DNA of 64,000 nt from Raphanus sativus (Eukaryota > Streptophyta > Magnoliopsida > Brassicales > Brassicaceae): NCBI RefSeq assembly GCF_000801105.2, contig NC_079514.1, positions 12,090,001-12,154,000 on the forward strand, written 5' to 3'. Positions 1 through 11,051 of the stretch are shown in pieces. Both the position numbers and the translations under genes were made by a program. Under the pieces are notes generated by a model. It was not told the origin of the DNA. It did not search any database and saw only the letters and a list, made by a program, of their open reading frames with translations. Numbering within the stretch: position 1 is the first letter of the stretch; each line of letters starts with the position of its first letter.

Positions 1-225
1 GTCAAACACAAGAGAACTACTAACAAACAAAATAAGAAGTCGCATTCTCTAATCTAGCAATGAGAATGAACAGTGCCCTAGAGGTTACCACACAGCAATC
101 AATCCATTTAAATCATCTAGGCAGCTAGGCACTATGCAGATGAACTTGAAAGCTCAACCAAATATACATCGTCGGTACACACAATACGTTATCATCCATG
201 GCCAAGGGTTTTTAAAGGATAATAC

Positions 226-531
226 CATATCTGGCCCACATCTGAGGCTGGATCCCACTGCATTCGCGGATCAGGAAAGGGAATTTAGGGTTCAGTGACT
301 TCAAATCTTTGTAATTCTTCTCTACGAACGTCCTGACATCGAATCAAAAACCCCAATTCAAAACCTAAAATGGTGAATTGAATCGCCGATCTTACAGATT
401 TTGGTTTAGATTCAAAAAGACGAAAGGAATGAAGATGGTGAAAACCTGGTGGAAGCGCTAGCTGGGGAAGATTGACAGAGGAGAATCCTGAGCTCTTTCA
501 GAGACTTCGCTATGTTTCCTCTCCACGCCAT
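226..531 (-). CDS. NADH:ubiquinone oxidoreductase B8/NDUFA2-type subunit, 5' part only
   Basis: Accessory subunit of mitochondrial complex I with a thioredoxin-like fold. Two exons are visible on the minus strand: 446-531 (ATG at 531, [20 protein letters not shown]...) and 226-332 ([18 protein letters not shown]...[15 protein letters not shown]). Donor CAG|GTTTTC, acceptor CAG|GACG and donor ATG|GTATTA join them in frame, with phase 2 then phase 1. The third exon, expected to begin DMGVE, lies left of base 1, so the gene is cut by the window edge rather than broken. It diverges from eRF1 across about 300 bp. The product matches the At5g47890 family as I remember it, and neighbours on the right support this. 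Confidence 0.85.
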
Positions 532-534
532 CCC

Positions 535-569
535 TCTTCTTCTTCTTCTTCTTCTTCTTCTTCTTCTTC
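535..569. repeat. (CTT)n / (GAA)n microsatellite in the B8 5' UTR
   Basis: About eleven consecutive CTT units lie directly upstream of the B8-subunit ATG and read as GAA on its coding strand. They probably lie in its 5' UTR. GAA/CTT tracts are common in plant 5' UTRs. Confidence 0.9.
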
Positions 570-650
570 CTCCCCCTTCTACAGTAGTACAAAATGACGA
601 AACTCTCTGTGTGGGATGGTGGTTCACGTGAAAAAAAAGGAAGCGGTAAA

Positions 651-795
651 GATATTGGGCTTAGGCCCATTGATAGAGTCCAGTGAGGTCGGTCAAAGGT
701 GGTGGTGCGACTAGGTTACGTGATATTGGGCTTAGGCCCATTAAAAGAGTCCCGTAAGGTAGGTCGGTTAAAGGTTGTGGTGTGACTAGGTTACG
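651..795 (+). promoter_or_regulatory. Tandemly duplicated promoter segment with GGCCCA (TCP/site II-like) boxes
   Basis: Two direct copies (651-721 and 722-795) of a roughly 72-bp unit lie between the divergent B8-subunit and eRF1 genes. Each contains the palindrome-like core GGGCTTAGGCCCA and a shared CTAGGTTACGT end. GGCCCA boxes are typical of growth-related plant promoters bound by TCP proteins; that role here is inferred. Confidence 0.7.
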
Positions 796-810
796 TCTCT
801 GCATAAAACA

Positions 811-820
811 GTATATAAAG
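811..820 (+). promoter_or_regulatory. TATA box of the eRF1 gene
   Basis: TATATAAAG lies about 30 bp upstream of a CT-rich stretch that runs to the 5' UTR splice donor at 918. Transcription probably begins near 840-850. Confidence 0.6.
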
Positions 821-1639
821 ACTCTTTCTATGCCACATTGATTGCTTTCAGACACACAAAAAAAGCTCTCTCGAAGGAATCCTCAATCGCCTCTCCTTCG
901 CGTAGCTTCTTCTTCAGGTGATTTCCGATCTTCCTTCTCTCTCTTCTAGGGCTGTTGTTACGTTTGCTATAACTGTGTGATTGATAATCGATCGTTTCGA
1001 TCTATCAGATCGTGTGATCTGATTGTTTTTTTCTGGAATTTCTGATCTCTAACTGTAATTGTCTACCAGATTTTCTTGCAATTAGGTTTTCATTAGTTGA
1101 ATATTATCTTATCAGATTTTCCTTTTGTGTGGCAAACATATAATCACGGATCTACTTTTTATATTACGATATATATATTATGTTTTCCGTTTTAATTATC
1201 TTGAATCGTATATTTTGGGTTCAATTATACCTTTTTCTCATGATTAGGTCAGATGTTATATTAGATCAGGAGCTATTTTGTAAGAGATTGTTTTGGTTCT
1301 TTAAAGGGTAGATCCATGACTGCTTTGTTCTTTCCTATTTGTATAGTTTGTAAAAATTAATATATTTGATCCACCATGTAATTTCTCTACGATTATAAAC
1401 GGTGAAAGCATTAGATAGAGTTGATCCTTTTCTGACTTATTATCTGGATAATCGCATAATATATGTTCTATATGATTATTATTACTCCGTTTAGAATCAA
1501 ATATGTGTTCCTCTCATACAACTTGTTGGTATGATTGATTGAGGATTATGTTAGTTTTGTCCAGTTTCACTTCTATTTCCTGAGTTAATTCAACATGTTT
1601 ATCGATATTAACTAGGTTTTTTTGTTTTTGCAGGTTAAA

Positions 1640-2944
1640 ATGGGAGACAATCATGGTGACGACAAGAACATTGAGATATGGAAGATTAAGAAGCTCATCA
1701 AGTCCCTTGAAGCTGCCAGGGGTAATGGAACCAGCATGATCTCGCTCATCATGCCTCCACGTGATCAGGTCTCTCGTGTCACAAAGATGTTGGGCGATGA
1801 GTATGGAACGGCTTCCAACATCAAGAGCAGAGTCAATCGCCAGTCTGTTTTGGGTGCCATCACTTCTGCGCAGCAAAGGCTGAAACTTTACAACCGGGTC
1901 CCTCCCAATGGTCTAGTTCTCTACACTGGAACCATTGTCAACGACGAAGGCAAGGAGAAGAAGGTGACCATTGACTTTGAGCCTTTCAAGCCCATTAACA
2001 ACACACTCTACCTCTGCGACAACAAGTTCCACACCGAAGCTCTGAACGAGTTGCTGGAGTCTGATGACAAGTTTGGTTTCATTGTGATGGACGGGAACGG
2101 GACTCTCTTTGGAACCCTGAGCGGTAACACTCGCGAGGTGCTTCACAAGTTCTCTGTTGATCTTCCGAAGAAGCACGGGAGAGGAGGGCAGTCTGCGCTT
2201 CGGTTTGCACGTCTGCGTATGGAGAAGCGTCACAACTACGTGAGGAAAACGGCTGAGCTCGCCACGCAGTACTACATCAACCCCGCGACGAGTCAGCCTA
2301 ATGTGTCTGGTCTGATACTCGCCGGTTCTGCTGATTTCAAGACTGAGCTGAGCCAATCTGACATGTTCGATCCCCGGCTTGCTGCAAAGATACTTAACGT
2401 GGTGGACGTATCATACGGAGGAGAAAACGGTTTCAACCAGGCCATCGAGCTCTCGTCTGAGATCCTTGCGAACGTGAAGTTCATCCAGGAGAAGCGTTTG
2501 ATAGGGAAGTACTTTGAGGAGATTAGTCAGGACACGGGGAAGTATGTGTTTGGTGTGGAGGATACTTTGAACGCTTTGGATTCAGGTGCTGTTGAGACGC
2601 TGATCGTATGGGAGAACCTTGACATCAACAGATACGTGTTGAAGAACAGTGCCACTGGTGAAACTGTGATAAAGCACCTGAACAAGGAACAGGAAGCCAA
2701 CACTGAGAACTTCAAAGCAGACAATAGCGACTTGGACGTGGAGGATAAGATGTCGCTGCTTGAGTGGCTGGCTAACGAGTACAAGCGTTTTGGGTGTGCG
2801 CTGGAGTTTGTGACGAACAAGTCGCAGGAAGGGTCTCAGTTTTGCAGAGGGTTTGGAGGAATAGGAGGGATACTTCGTTACCAGCTTGACATGACTGCTT
2901 TTGATGAGGATTTGGATGTTTATGATGATGATGAATCAGAATAG
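1640..2944 (+). CDS. ERF1-1: Eukaryotic translation termination factor eRF1
   Basis: Recognises all three stop codons in the ribosomal A site and triggers peptide release with eRF3. The protein has 434 aa in a single coding exon, the usual eRF1 length. The key motifs are present: NIKS (about residue 60) and YLCDNKF (about 124-130) for stop-codon decoding, GGQ (182-184) for peptidyl-tRNA hydrolysis, and an acidic C-terminus. The frame stays open upstream of the ATG, but 1640 is the natural start because it follows directly after a 5' UTR intron (918-1633; CAG|GTGATT ... TTTGCAG). A long 5' UTR intron often raises expression in plants. The neighbours match Arabidopsis At5g47880. I see no sign of damage. 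Confidence 0.96.
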   Translation: MGDNHGDDKNIEIWKIKKLIKSLEAARGNGTSMISLIMPPRDQVSRVTKMLGDEYGTASNIKSRVNRQSVLGAITSAQQRLKLYNRVPPNGLVLYTGTIVNDEGKEKKVTIDFEPFKPINNTLYLCDNKFHTEALNELLESDDKFGFIVMDGNGTLFGTLSGNTREVLHKFSVDLPKKHGRGGQSALRFARLRMEKRHNYVRKTAELATQYYINPATSQPNVSGLILAGSADFKTELSQSDMFDPRLAAKILNVVDVSYGGENGFNQAIELSSEILANVKFIQEKRLIGKYFEEISQDTGKYVFGVEDTLNALDSGAVETLIVWENLDINRYVLKNSATGETVIKHLNKEQEANTENFKADNSDLDVEDKMSLLEWLANEYKRFGCALEFVTNKSQEGSQFCRGFGGIGGILRYQLDMTAFDEDLDVYDDDESE

Positions 2945-3898
2945 CAATCAATCCAATCACTAGCATCGCTGGTTCTTGGAGATGGTCCATCACCAAGCTT
3001 GAACCAGCCTGTGTGGGCTGTCGGGGTCACGCAGAAAATTGGAAATTAAGTGAAGAAGCATCTTTTCCGGAAGGTAAAAACGATGTCTATTTGAAACCTA
3101 AGATTTTGTTAAGAATGCTTTTTGCTTAAGTCTCCAAAATGGTGTTGTAACAGGTGGAGACTGAAGAAACTGGTGGAGAGTGAAGAAGTCTTGCTATGGT
3201 TTTACCTTTGTTATGTCTGAGACATCTATTATGGAGTTTTTTTTCTTTTGGTTGGTTGTTTTTCTTTACAGTGCTATAATACTCTTCGTCTGAGAGAGGA
3301 AAGGTTTAGTGATTTGGTTTTTGGTATTTTCTCGATTGCATTGCATGGATGTTTTGTGACTTAATCTATCTACGCCTTTGTTTTGATTGAAGCTTTTCTC
3401 TTGTGCTCTTTTAATATTCAAGAATGTTTTATTAGCTGAAAACGAATGTTTTATTGGAACAAGACTAACTAACTCCACCGAGTTTTCAACTTGCCTAGCT
3501 CAACTTTGACATAAGATTTGTGGAAGAAAACATCATATTTCATAGCATTTAACATTTGTTTCTCAATCAGAAAACTGTGCTGAGATGTGTTCATTACCAA
3601 TTTAACCATGATTATTGTAGTCATAATGTAAATAAAAACTAAAGTCAAATAATTAACAAATATCTGCTTGTGAGAGCAAAATCTCAAACAAATGAATGCG
3701 TGATAGTTAATAAAAAAATAAGTTAAAAGGGGGTTGGTTTGAGTTTCCCCACCTATCCCACCTTCACCTACTACAAGAGAGAAGAAAGCAAAGCACGTCA
3801 AGTATCAGACAAATCTCGTCCCATTCTTTTCCTGTTCTGTCTTAAATCAGAGTTTTTGCTCCCTTTCTCCATTCATCTCTTCACCACAAAACAAGAAA
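2945..3898. other. eRF1 3' UTR and RAD52-2 promoter
   Basis: No coding potential on either strand beyond chance ORFs. The first few hundred bases are T-rich 3' UTR; 3740-3898 is a CT-rich leader-like stretch before the next ATG. Confidence 0.6.
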
Positions 3899-4883
3899 AT
3901 GGCTTTGCAAATACAGACCTCAACGACGATCTTCAAAACCCCCACGCCATCTACTGCCGCCGATGCGCTCACCGGAAAGTTCTTTCCAGGAACCGTCGCG
4001 GTTCGCCGGGAAATGTTAACGGTGTGGAGAGGAGTCAGATGCAGCAGCGGTGGAATTGGTGGAGACGCCGGGAAGAAAAAGACTGTTCCTAACTCGAACT
4101 ATGTAGTGCCTTTGGACAAGTTCTCCTCCTCTTCTTCCATCACTCGTCCTCTGATTGAGATACTTCGAGATCTCAACAAGAAGATCCCTGATAACATCGT
4201 CAAGAGCCATGATCCTGGATCCAGTGCAGCTTCCTCTGGTTTCATCCCTTGGTACTCGATTTTTGATACCTTAACAAACTTTATTCGTTGTTGCTGCTGC
4301 TTCTCCATCTGAACTCTTGGACTTATATTTGTAGGTTTCATGCAAACCGGATGCTCAGCTTCTACGCACCTGGTCTGTACCGAACATTGCATCTTGTACT
4401 TCTTCTCTGCAGAGACTGATCTATTCTCTTTTGTCTTTCAGGTTGGTGTGGGGAGGTTCGTGACGTCATTTTCTCAGAGAATGGTAATGTCACTGTTGTT
4501 TATCGTCTTACCATTCGTGGCTCTGATGGTGAGGTAAGAAGCTCCTCCACATTCACTTTCTCTTCCTGTTCTTCTGTCTTATTGTCATGAAAGACCCTGA
4601 TGGGTATCATTAGCTCATGTATCCATGTTTGTTTTGTCTTAGTCATGTATCCTAATGGTAGTTTTCACAGTACACTATTATGTTAAAATCATTAAGAACC
4701 GGTTTGTTTGTCTTGTATTGTGACTTGAGTTTCAATATAATGCAGGCACACCGAGAATCGACTGGGACATTAACAATCACTGATGATCACATCGAGGATC
4801 CGGTTGCTGCAGCTGAGGAAATAGCATTTTGCAGAGCTTGTGCTCGATTTGGTCTCGGCTTGTATCTCTATCACGAAGAGTAG
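3899..4883 (+). CDS. RAD52-2: Organellar RAD52-like DNA-binding protein (ODB2/RAD52-2)
   Basis: Plant RAD52-2 binds single-stranded DNA and helps recombination and repair in organelles, mainly chloroplasts. Four exons, 3899-4251, 4335-4372, 4442-4533 and 4746-4883, give a closed 206-aa frame. Residues 1 to about 60 are rich in S, T and basic residues and fit a transit peptide. The conserved core follows: PNSNYVVPLDKF, ITRPLIEILRDLNKKIP, FIPWFHANRMLSFYAPGWCGEVRDV, then a C-terminal EEIAFCRACARFGLGLYLYHEE. The ATG at 3899 follows a CT-rich leader and agrees with the family start. Order and strand match At5g47870. Confidence 0.9.
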
Positions 4884-5097
4884 GCCAAGTGTGCTTACCT
4901 TTTTTGGTTGAACAAGTCTCTATCAACTTGTTGAGAGACCCTTATGAGTTCTAGAGTGCTAAATATATGTAATGATGTCTACAAACAAAATTATAATAAT
5001 ATATATAAGCAAATAATAATTCTATCAACTTTTATGTATACATTTGTACCTGTGTTATTAGATTATTTTGTGTACATGAGAGTGAGTAACAACATTA

Positions 5098-7466
5098 TCA
5101 TCTCAGAAGTTTTGGACCCATATTTGACGCCATCCAAGATGTGATTGCATCCACGAGCTGGGCAAGATCTTTGGACGTGTATGCACTAAGAATCTTCGAG
5201 TCCATTCCCAACGTACCTCCAACCTCTTTCGCCACGGACTCCCACGGTGTCCCAACAGCCATATTCGCCAAAAACTCACTTCCTCTGTTCACCGCATCAG
5301 CCATTGCTGGTGGAACATCTGGAAGAGCCTGACCAGACACCAATATAAATCGCTTTCAACATTGAGAGCAACAAAAAAAGTTTCTGCTTTTCGTGTTTTC
5401 AAAATGTATCTTCACTGCGTTAAAATTGAACTCAGTACCTGTTGCAGAGGAAGACCGTGATCCCCTGGAAGTGTACGGATAGACATGTCTAGCTTTGAGC
5501 TTATGGATGATTCCACGCCAAGCACCTGAGCTAGGATTGATGTTTCATCTATTGAATCATCCTCGAATTTTATCAACAGATTCCTTGAGATTCCGTAGTA
5601 GGATCTTATCTGAACATTTTTAGCAAGAATCTCTCGGTGAGTAATGTACTGTGATAGATAGTCATTAAGACGTGATGAAACATAAATCCAATAACATTAT
5701 CGGCTCTTCACATACAAGGCGTCTTGTTTCTTCTGGTTTTGGAATAAAATCTTCTCTTCCTTTTACCAAGTCCATGTACAGGGGAGGGAGCTGTTCTACT
5801 AGTGGTAGAATTTGCTTCATGATGGGAGGGCTGAGAGTTTCTAATTGCTTCCGGGTCATCTCTGCCTGCAAGTAGCTTTTGTTGTTAGTTATTTGCCAAC
5901 ACCAACAACAAATAGATAGAAAGCGGAGCGACTTAATGTGTCAAATATCAAAATTAGAGAGAAAACAATCATCAAGGAGTTGTTACTGCAATCATGAGGA
6001 ACTTATTAAGTTAGCAAAGGAAGCAGAACCTCACCCCAAGGCGGACTGTCGGGGATGTTGCTACCTGTGATAACAGTGGTCCAAGGCTCTGAGCCATCGG
6101 GACTAGAACTGGGGAGAACAAAGGAATAGCTAAGCTCGCTTCCTGCAAAATTAGAGCTTCCATAAAGATATCACCTTTACAGGTTATGTGATTCCGTAAC
6201 ATGAGTCGCAGTATCTTTACACTACAGAAAGCGTTACTTTAGAAAGGAAAAGCTAGAGATCACAAGGTCATCTAAGGGAAAGCTAGTGTCGAGAAGTAGT
6301 CTATAATATAAATAAATCTATTTACCTTGTTGTTGAATGCCATAAATACATTCCCATTTCGCTGAACAGCATACCGTGATCCTGAATTAGTAGTAAACCA
6401 ACTCAATTAAAAAAAACTAATGAGCTGAATCAGTTTTAAACATTCACTATAGTTACCAATGAGAAGGTGAATGAGGGATCCCAGTGAATGACCGATACCA
6501 AAAGATGGAAGATCCTGCACCTGTTGAGAGAAAATGAATTACTTTTCAAATCTTATGTTCCCCTATACGGACACCAATGTATCTTTCCTGTAGCAAAGAA
6601 CAAAAGCTAGAACATGTTTCACTCACTGATTCATGTAGAGATCGGCAGCATCTATCAAACTTAAACTGTACTTCATCCGCAATAGCAAAGTGGTCAAAAC
6701 CACTAGCATACGGTGTGGCAATAACCAACACATCCCTGCACGAGAAAGACCGTGTTAGATGATGTTACGCACAAAACTGCACAACACGAAACATAAACTC
6801 ATATAACAATTTAGAGACACACAAGTAGTATACTTCTTCTAAGTGATCAAAGAGTGACTGAAATAATAAAAACAGCACAAGAATCATATTAAAAAAGCAT
6901 CATTACTTCTCAGCTAATCTCTCAAGAAACAATCGATAAGTAAGCTGAGGTGCTGCACCAACGAAGATCCCTCCAATGAAATGAGCAACCATCTTTGGAT
7001 TCGAGTTTCTAGGTTTGAGCACCCAAGCTCCCTACAACACAGTTCAGTGAATCAAACTTATTATGAATCAATCACACTCAATACAGGAGCCATAATAAAC
7101 ACACACCTCTACTTCTGACCAGTCAGCGGATCCAGCGGAGCTACTTTGAGATTGCTTCACAGTCTCCGTTAGCAACCTGAAGATCGAATTGATTAACAGT
7201 GAGATTAATAATGAAAAGCTGGCACGAAGAGGAATCCTCCAAGTGGCGTTTTACCTCTCGATCTCGCCGTAGACTTGGATTCCGGAAGATTGAGGACGAT
7301 GATCCCTATCGTTCTCCTGGTTGTTGTAGCTACAGGAGACTCTCCGCGAGACGCGCTCTCTGTCGAGTCTGATCACTGAGAAGGGAGAGCGGCGACTGGA
7401 TGAGAAGTTACAGAGTCTCCGGCGGGGAGAAAAAGACCGCGGCGTCCAGAGGCCACACGTAGCCAT
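5098..7466 (-). CDS. DUF1350 family protein, probably a plastid alpha/beta-hydrolase
   Basis: Ten exons (7255-7466, 7107-7176, 6907-7031, 6627-6735, 6457-6520, 6326-6381, 6035-6142, 5716-5865, 5439-5609, 5098-5328) make a closed 431-aa frame. The first 50 or so residues are rich in R and S (MATCGLWTPRSFSPRRR...) and look like a chloroplast transit peptide. The conserved part includes GAWVLKP, HFIGGIFVGAAPQLTYR, DHFAIADEVQFKFDRC and GIGHSLGSLIH. GHSLG is the GxSxG nucleophile elbow typical of hydrolases. The enzyme's substrate is not known to me. It matches At5g47860 by content and order. The in-frame ATG at 7619 was rejected because the residues between it and 7466 look like untranslated sequence. 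Confidence 0.88.
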
Positions 7467-7619
7467 AATTCGAGGTTCGTTCGGTTCGTCGAGAGATTTC
7501 TTGCGGTTTGATTTTTGATTGGGTGGTTTTTGAAAATGGGAGTCGTGCACGTATCCGACTTCTATGACTGTAACAGCCTCTTGTTTGTTCTTTCGCTGCC
7601 AACGCAAATATTGTGTCAT

Positions 7620-8874
7620 CTTCCAAAACTAATATATATATATAAAAAAAAATACAAGGAGTTTTTTTCACTGGGGAATTATGTAAATATTTAATTATTC
7701 TAAATTTGCAAAAATGAGCAACTCAAAAAGATTATTGCAAATAACTGAGCTAATTTTATTTTAATATCAACTAATTATTTTATATACAGTAGTACAGTAC
7801 TGTTTTGGGTGATGTTTTTTTTTCTTTTTCTGAATTGCATGTTCTTTTGTATGGCTTCTATAGGCATAGAGTTCAAGAAAGTAGTTTGAACTCCACGGCG
7901 CCTACTAACAGTATTAAATGCTCTTCCTCCATTTTGGGTTGGTTTCACATGTCTTCCTCTTCCGTATCCTCACTTGTGTGTGGTGAGAAATGAGCTGTGA
8001 AAATATAATAATCTGTAACCGGAAGAGCAACATAAAGCAGTTGTAGTATTAGTGATAGCATGAACAGTCTCGTTAGTGGTTGAGTTGATGGAAGCGGTGA
8101 TAACCATTCCAGCCTCTTTGGAGACTGGGTTATTTGAAAACATTTACATTATCAACATTTGGGGTGGTTGGTATTGTCTCAGTTGGCAGTGATAGATGCT
8201 GTAATAGTAGAATCTGTTACATGAGTTATTGTAGTTGAAGCAGCAGAGATGGTTGTTTGTGGAACACGCAAATGAACAACAACAATAGTTGTTTCAAGAT
8301 CAGGCAACAGATCAACGAGAGTGTCTTGTGTTGTTAAAGCGGTTTCCTTAGGGATAAAACCATACCCGTAGTTGCATTTGTGACATGTTTCTGAAGACAT
8401 CTTGATGCTTTGTGATCTTAGATGTCCAAATTTATCACATTACATTTTGTGCGCATCCAAGAATACTCGACATCTAAAGCCTTCTTTTGACAAAAGGGTT
8501 TATCCAACTCAACCCCCATCAGGATTTTAGCCTCAACCATGAGAGTAGGATCAATTCAAACACTTGTGAGTTGAATTCTAATACAAGTTGCTAGCAATAA
8601 GAGTAGCCGAAAAATCATGTGAATAGCTTATATCACCCTTGTCAAGATTAGTAAAAAAGAAAATGCCATTCTATATGATTGCAACAAGAAAAACACAATG
8701 GAGTTATGTTCAGTAACTCTACAGAGTGTAAAGCAGAAGGTAGCATAATCTTGCGGATTGGGGTAGAAAGACAAACATCATCTTACTGGAGACAAACAGA
8801 TCCTTTATTGCAATTCAGGAGGTATCAATGGAATGCGATAAATGCCATAGGGGATTATTTACCGCCGGTTAGAT
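7620..8874. other. Spacer with no recognisable gene
   Basis: Contains only short ORFs, such as 8179-8400 on the minus strand (T/V-rich, MSSETCHKCNYGYGF...), with no family I recognise and no splice-linked continuation. In Arabidopsis, as I recall, the receptor kinase CCR4 (At5g47850) sits here; no kinase motif is visible in this window. Confidence 0.5.
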
Positions 8875-8990
8875 CTGTGCCAAGAATGATTCAACTTAAA
8901 AGTGAACTTGGCAGTGTTCCCTTCTGTTGAAGCTTGTTTAGACAGAGAGAGCAGTATCGATCTGGTCAAAACACTTCCTCAGATCCGTAC
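8875..8990 (-). pseudogene. Degenerate tandem copy of the AMK2 last exon
   Basis: This stretch repeats the adjoining 8990-9090 region in the same order with small indels: (GTGCCAAGAATGATTC, AACTTAAAAGTGAACTTGG, TTCTGTTGAAGC, GATCTGGTCAAAACACTTCC). The match covers the end of the AMK2 terminal exon plus its downstream flank. It is too short and altered to encode anything and is best read as a local partial duplication beyond the real stop codon. Confidence 0.7.
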
Positions 8991-9002
8991 CAAGGATTCA
9001 AC

Positions 9003-9142
9003 TTAAAAATGTGAACTTGGAGCTGTGTTCCTCTGTTGAAGCATTTCGGAAAGAGCTGTGTCAATCTGGGTAAACACTTCTTCCTTGGGACGGTTTCCTT
9101 TTATCTGGATGATAATCATAAACAAAGTTACCATTTTGCCTC

Positions 9143-9173
<31 letters not shown>

Positions 9174-10797
9174 CAAAAACCGAAATGAATAGGGTGTGAC
9201 TGAGATTTCATGCCTTTATAGTTATGTCGTCGTACATAGAGAGCACATCGCTCACATTTTGGTTATGAGTCTTCAGCCGCAGTTTTACCTAACATCAAAA
9301 GAAAAAAAAAATCAGAGACTGAATAGTACAAAGAGTGAGTTTCCATATCTAAGAAATAATGATTGAATGGAAGGAAGACTTTCGAGGAACATATATAAGA
9401 GTGTATAGACTTGCCTTCTCTTCGGTATCATCAAAACGTTGGGTGAGCCTAGCAGCGATCTCTTCTGTCTCTGGAGGAGAATACTTCAAGTGGTAGATTT
9501 TTCCCGTGAGAGGATCTAGTCTACGCCCAACGACTCTTTCAACTAGAATATCTTCAGGAACCTGTCCCAAAAAAGCATAGCAGGCGTAAATCAAATGATC
9601 CCCATCTCCATTCACTGGATAAAAGAATCAAAACCAATGTGGTAGAATCATCTCAATCTAGTTAAACCATTCTTTTCACAAAACAAATATAGCTAATGGA
9701 CCTAGTTCATTATCAGTAGCTATATTGAGGAATAAGGAAAAAAAAGGGCACATACTTCGAGGAGAATGAAAAGATCAGGGTGGAATCCGAATCCCTGAAG
9801 AGCTGTAGCCTGCGAGGAGCTTCTAGGATATCCATCTAAAAGCCATCCGTTTTGCTCAGAATCCGTCTGTGACAAACGATCTTTGACCATCATCCCAACT
9901 ATTTCAACAGGGACTAACTGCCCTTTCTCCATGTATTCTTTTGCCAGTCTTCCGTTCTCACTCCCAGAAACGATTTCAGCTCTCAGCAAATCTCCAGCAG
10001 AGACGTGCACCAAACCATACTGCAAAGAGGTAGTGGTAGTAGTAGTTTATGTAAAAAATTAACCATCAAGAAACAAGCATGAAGTCTTCCACGAAAACAG
10101 AACCTAAGAGGTAAAAAGAGAAGGGTACAGAAACAGAACCTAGGGAGTTTCTTTACCTATTTTTTTTGAAACAGTTTCTTTACCTATTTAACAACTTAAA
10201 CTTGTAATAAAAAGTAGAACTGAATATAAAATGTGAAAATCAGATTATTCTCGATGATAGAAGACTTTGGTTCCTATACAAGAAAAACAACATTTCTCTC
10301 ACTATACAAAATGATTCAAAACCATATAGTAAAGAGCTTCAAGTTAAACTAAACAAGTGATGCATTACCATCATGTTACAATCAGACTGTATTGAAAATT
10401 CATATAGAAGAGAGTTGACAAAAAATAATTGGAATCAATGAGATTGTATTAAACCTATTTGAAATAAAGTAAAGAGAACAAACAGGAAAGAAGCTTTACT
10501 TTCTGAGTGATGAGCTGGCATTGTGTACCTTTACCCGAAGCAGGAGCTCCTGATATCATTATTTTCAGAGGCGTCTGGTCCGCCGCCATAACCTGAAGAA
10601 GATGAAGATTGATATCAAAAATTAACATCTCGCGTTCAAAACTGCAGCTCCTAAAAAAAACATGCGATTACCTGAAGCCTGGGGGCGACGATTGACGGCG
10701 ATCGTCGGAGATTTTTGGTTGGTTCCCGGAAAAGAGAGGCACGTGGCGAGCAGAGAGTCACGTGCGGAGACATATACAAGTTCACATACCCCGCCAT
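9003..10797 (-). CDS. AMK2: Plastid adenylate kinase
   Basis: Interconverts ATP + AMP and 2 ADP. Six exons (10672-10797, 10500-10592, 9756-10019, 9415-9561, 9214-9288, 9003-9104) give a closed 268-aa frame. Exon 1 supplies a 42-aa transit-peptide-like leader (MAGYVNLYMSPHVTLCSPRA...) joined in frame to VMAADQTPLK. The P-loop is GAPASGKGTQ; the NMP-binding region is SAGDLLRAEI; DGYPRS and the LID region VVGRRLDPLTGKIYHLKYSPP follow. Introns 4 and 5 use GC donors (AAG|GCAAGT and AAG|GCATGA) with normal AG acceptors. Reading them as GT introns would break the frame. This matches At5g47840. A 10-bp insertion with a 17-bp repeated flank sits in intron 2. Confidence 0.92.
9145..9173. repeat. (GA)n microsatellite in AMK2 intron 5
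   Basis: Fourteen or so GA dinucleotides lie between the last two AMK2 exons. Confidence 0.9.
10146..10189. repeat. Mini-insertion with 17-bp flanking repeat (AMK2 intron 2)
   Basis: AGTTTCTTTACCTATTT at 10146-10162 and 10173-10189 flanks TTTTTGAAAC; read on minus, an A-tailed GTTTCAAAAA. Confidence 0.85.
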
Positions 10798-11051
10798 CTC
10801 TCTCCTCTCTCTCTCTCGCGAGGCTTTTGGAAGGAAGTAGAGCTTGTTCTGGAGGGATAATAAACCGTAAAATTAAAACCGGTTAAACCAAACCAATAAT
10901 CAATTTGAAAACCGAACCATACTAATTAATGAGACGAGACAACCAACACCTCCTAGAATTCTCTGGCGTTTCGTTTTCATTCGTCATCATCACTCACTCC
11001 TCTCTCTCTCTCTCTCTCTTCGATTCTCTCTCCAATTTTTTTTTCTTGCAG

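Noticed and set aside
1622..1639. eRF1 start upstream of 1640
   Set aside because: The upstream in-frame codons lie across the 5' UTR intron acceptor; they would not be in the mature transcript.
1514..2820. Several minus-strand ORFs inside eRF1
   Set aside because: They are antisense shadows of the codon-biased eRF1 exon with no splice partners.
4944..5144. Small plus-strand ORF between RAD52-2 and DUF1350
   Set aside because: Low-complexity AT-rich sequence in 3' UTRs of two convergent genes.
8179..8400. Small T/V-rich ORF on minus
   Set aside because: No family, no start context and no splicing partner.
10500..10592. AMK2 starting at the MAADQTPLK ATG without a transit peptide
   Set aside because: An upstream exon with a good donor joins in frame and adds a 42-aa transit-like leader.
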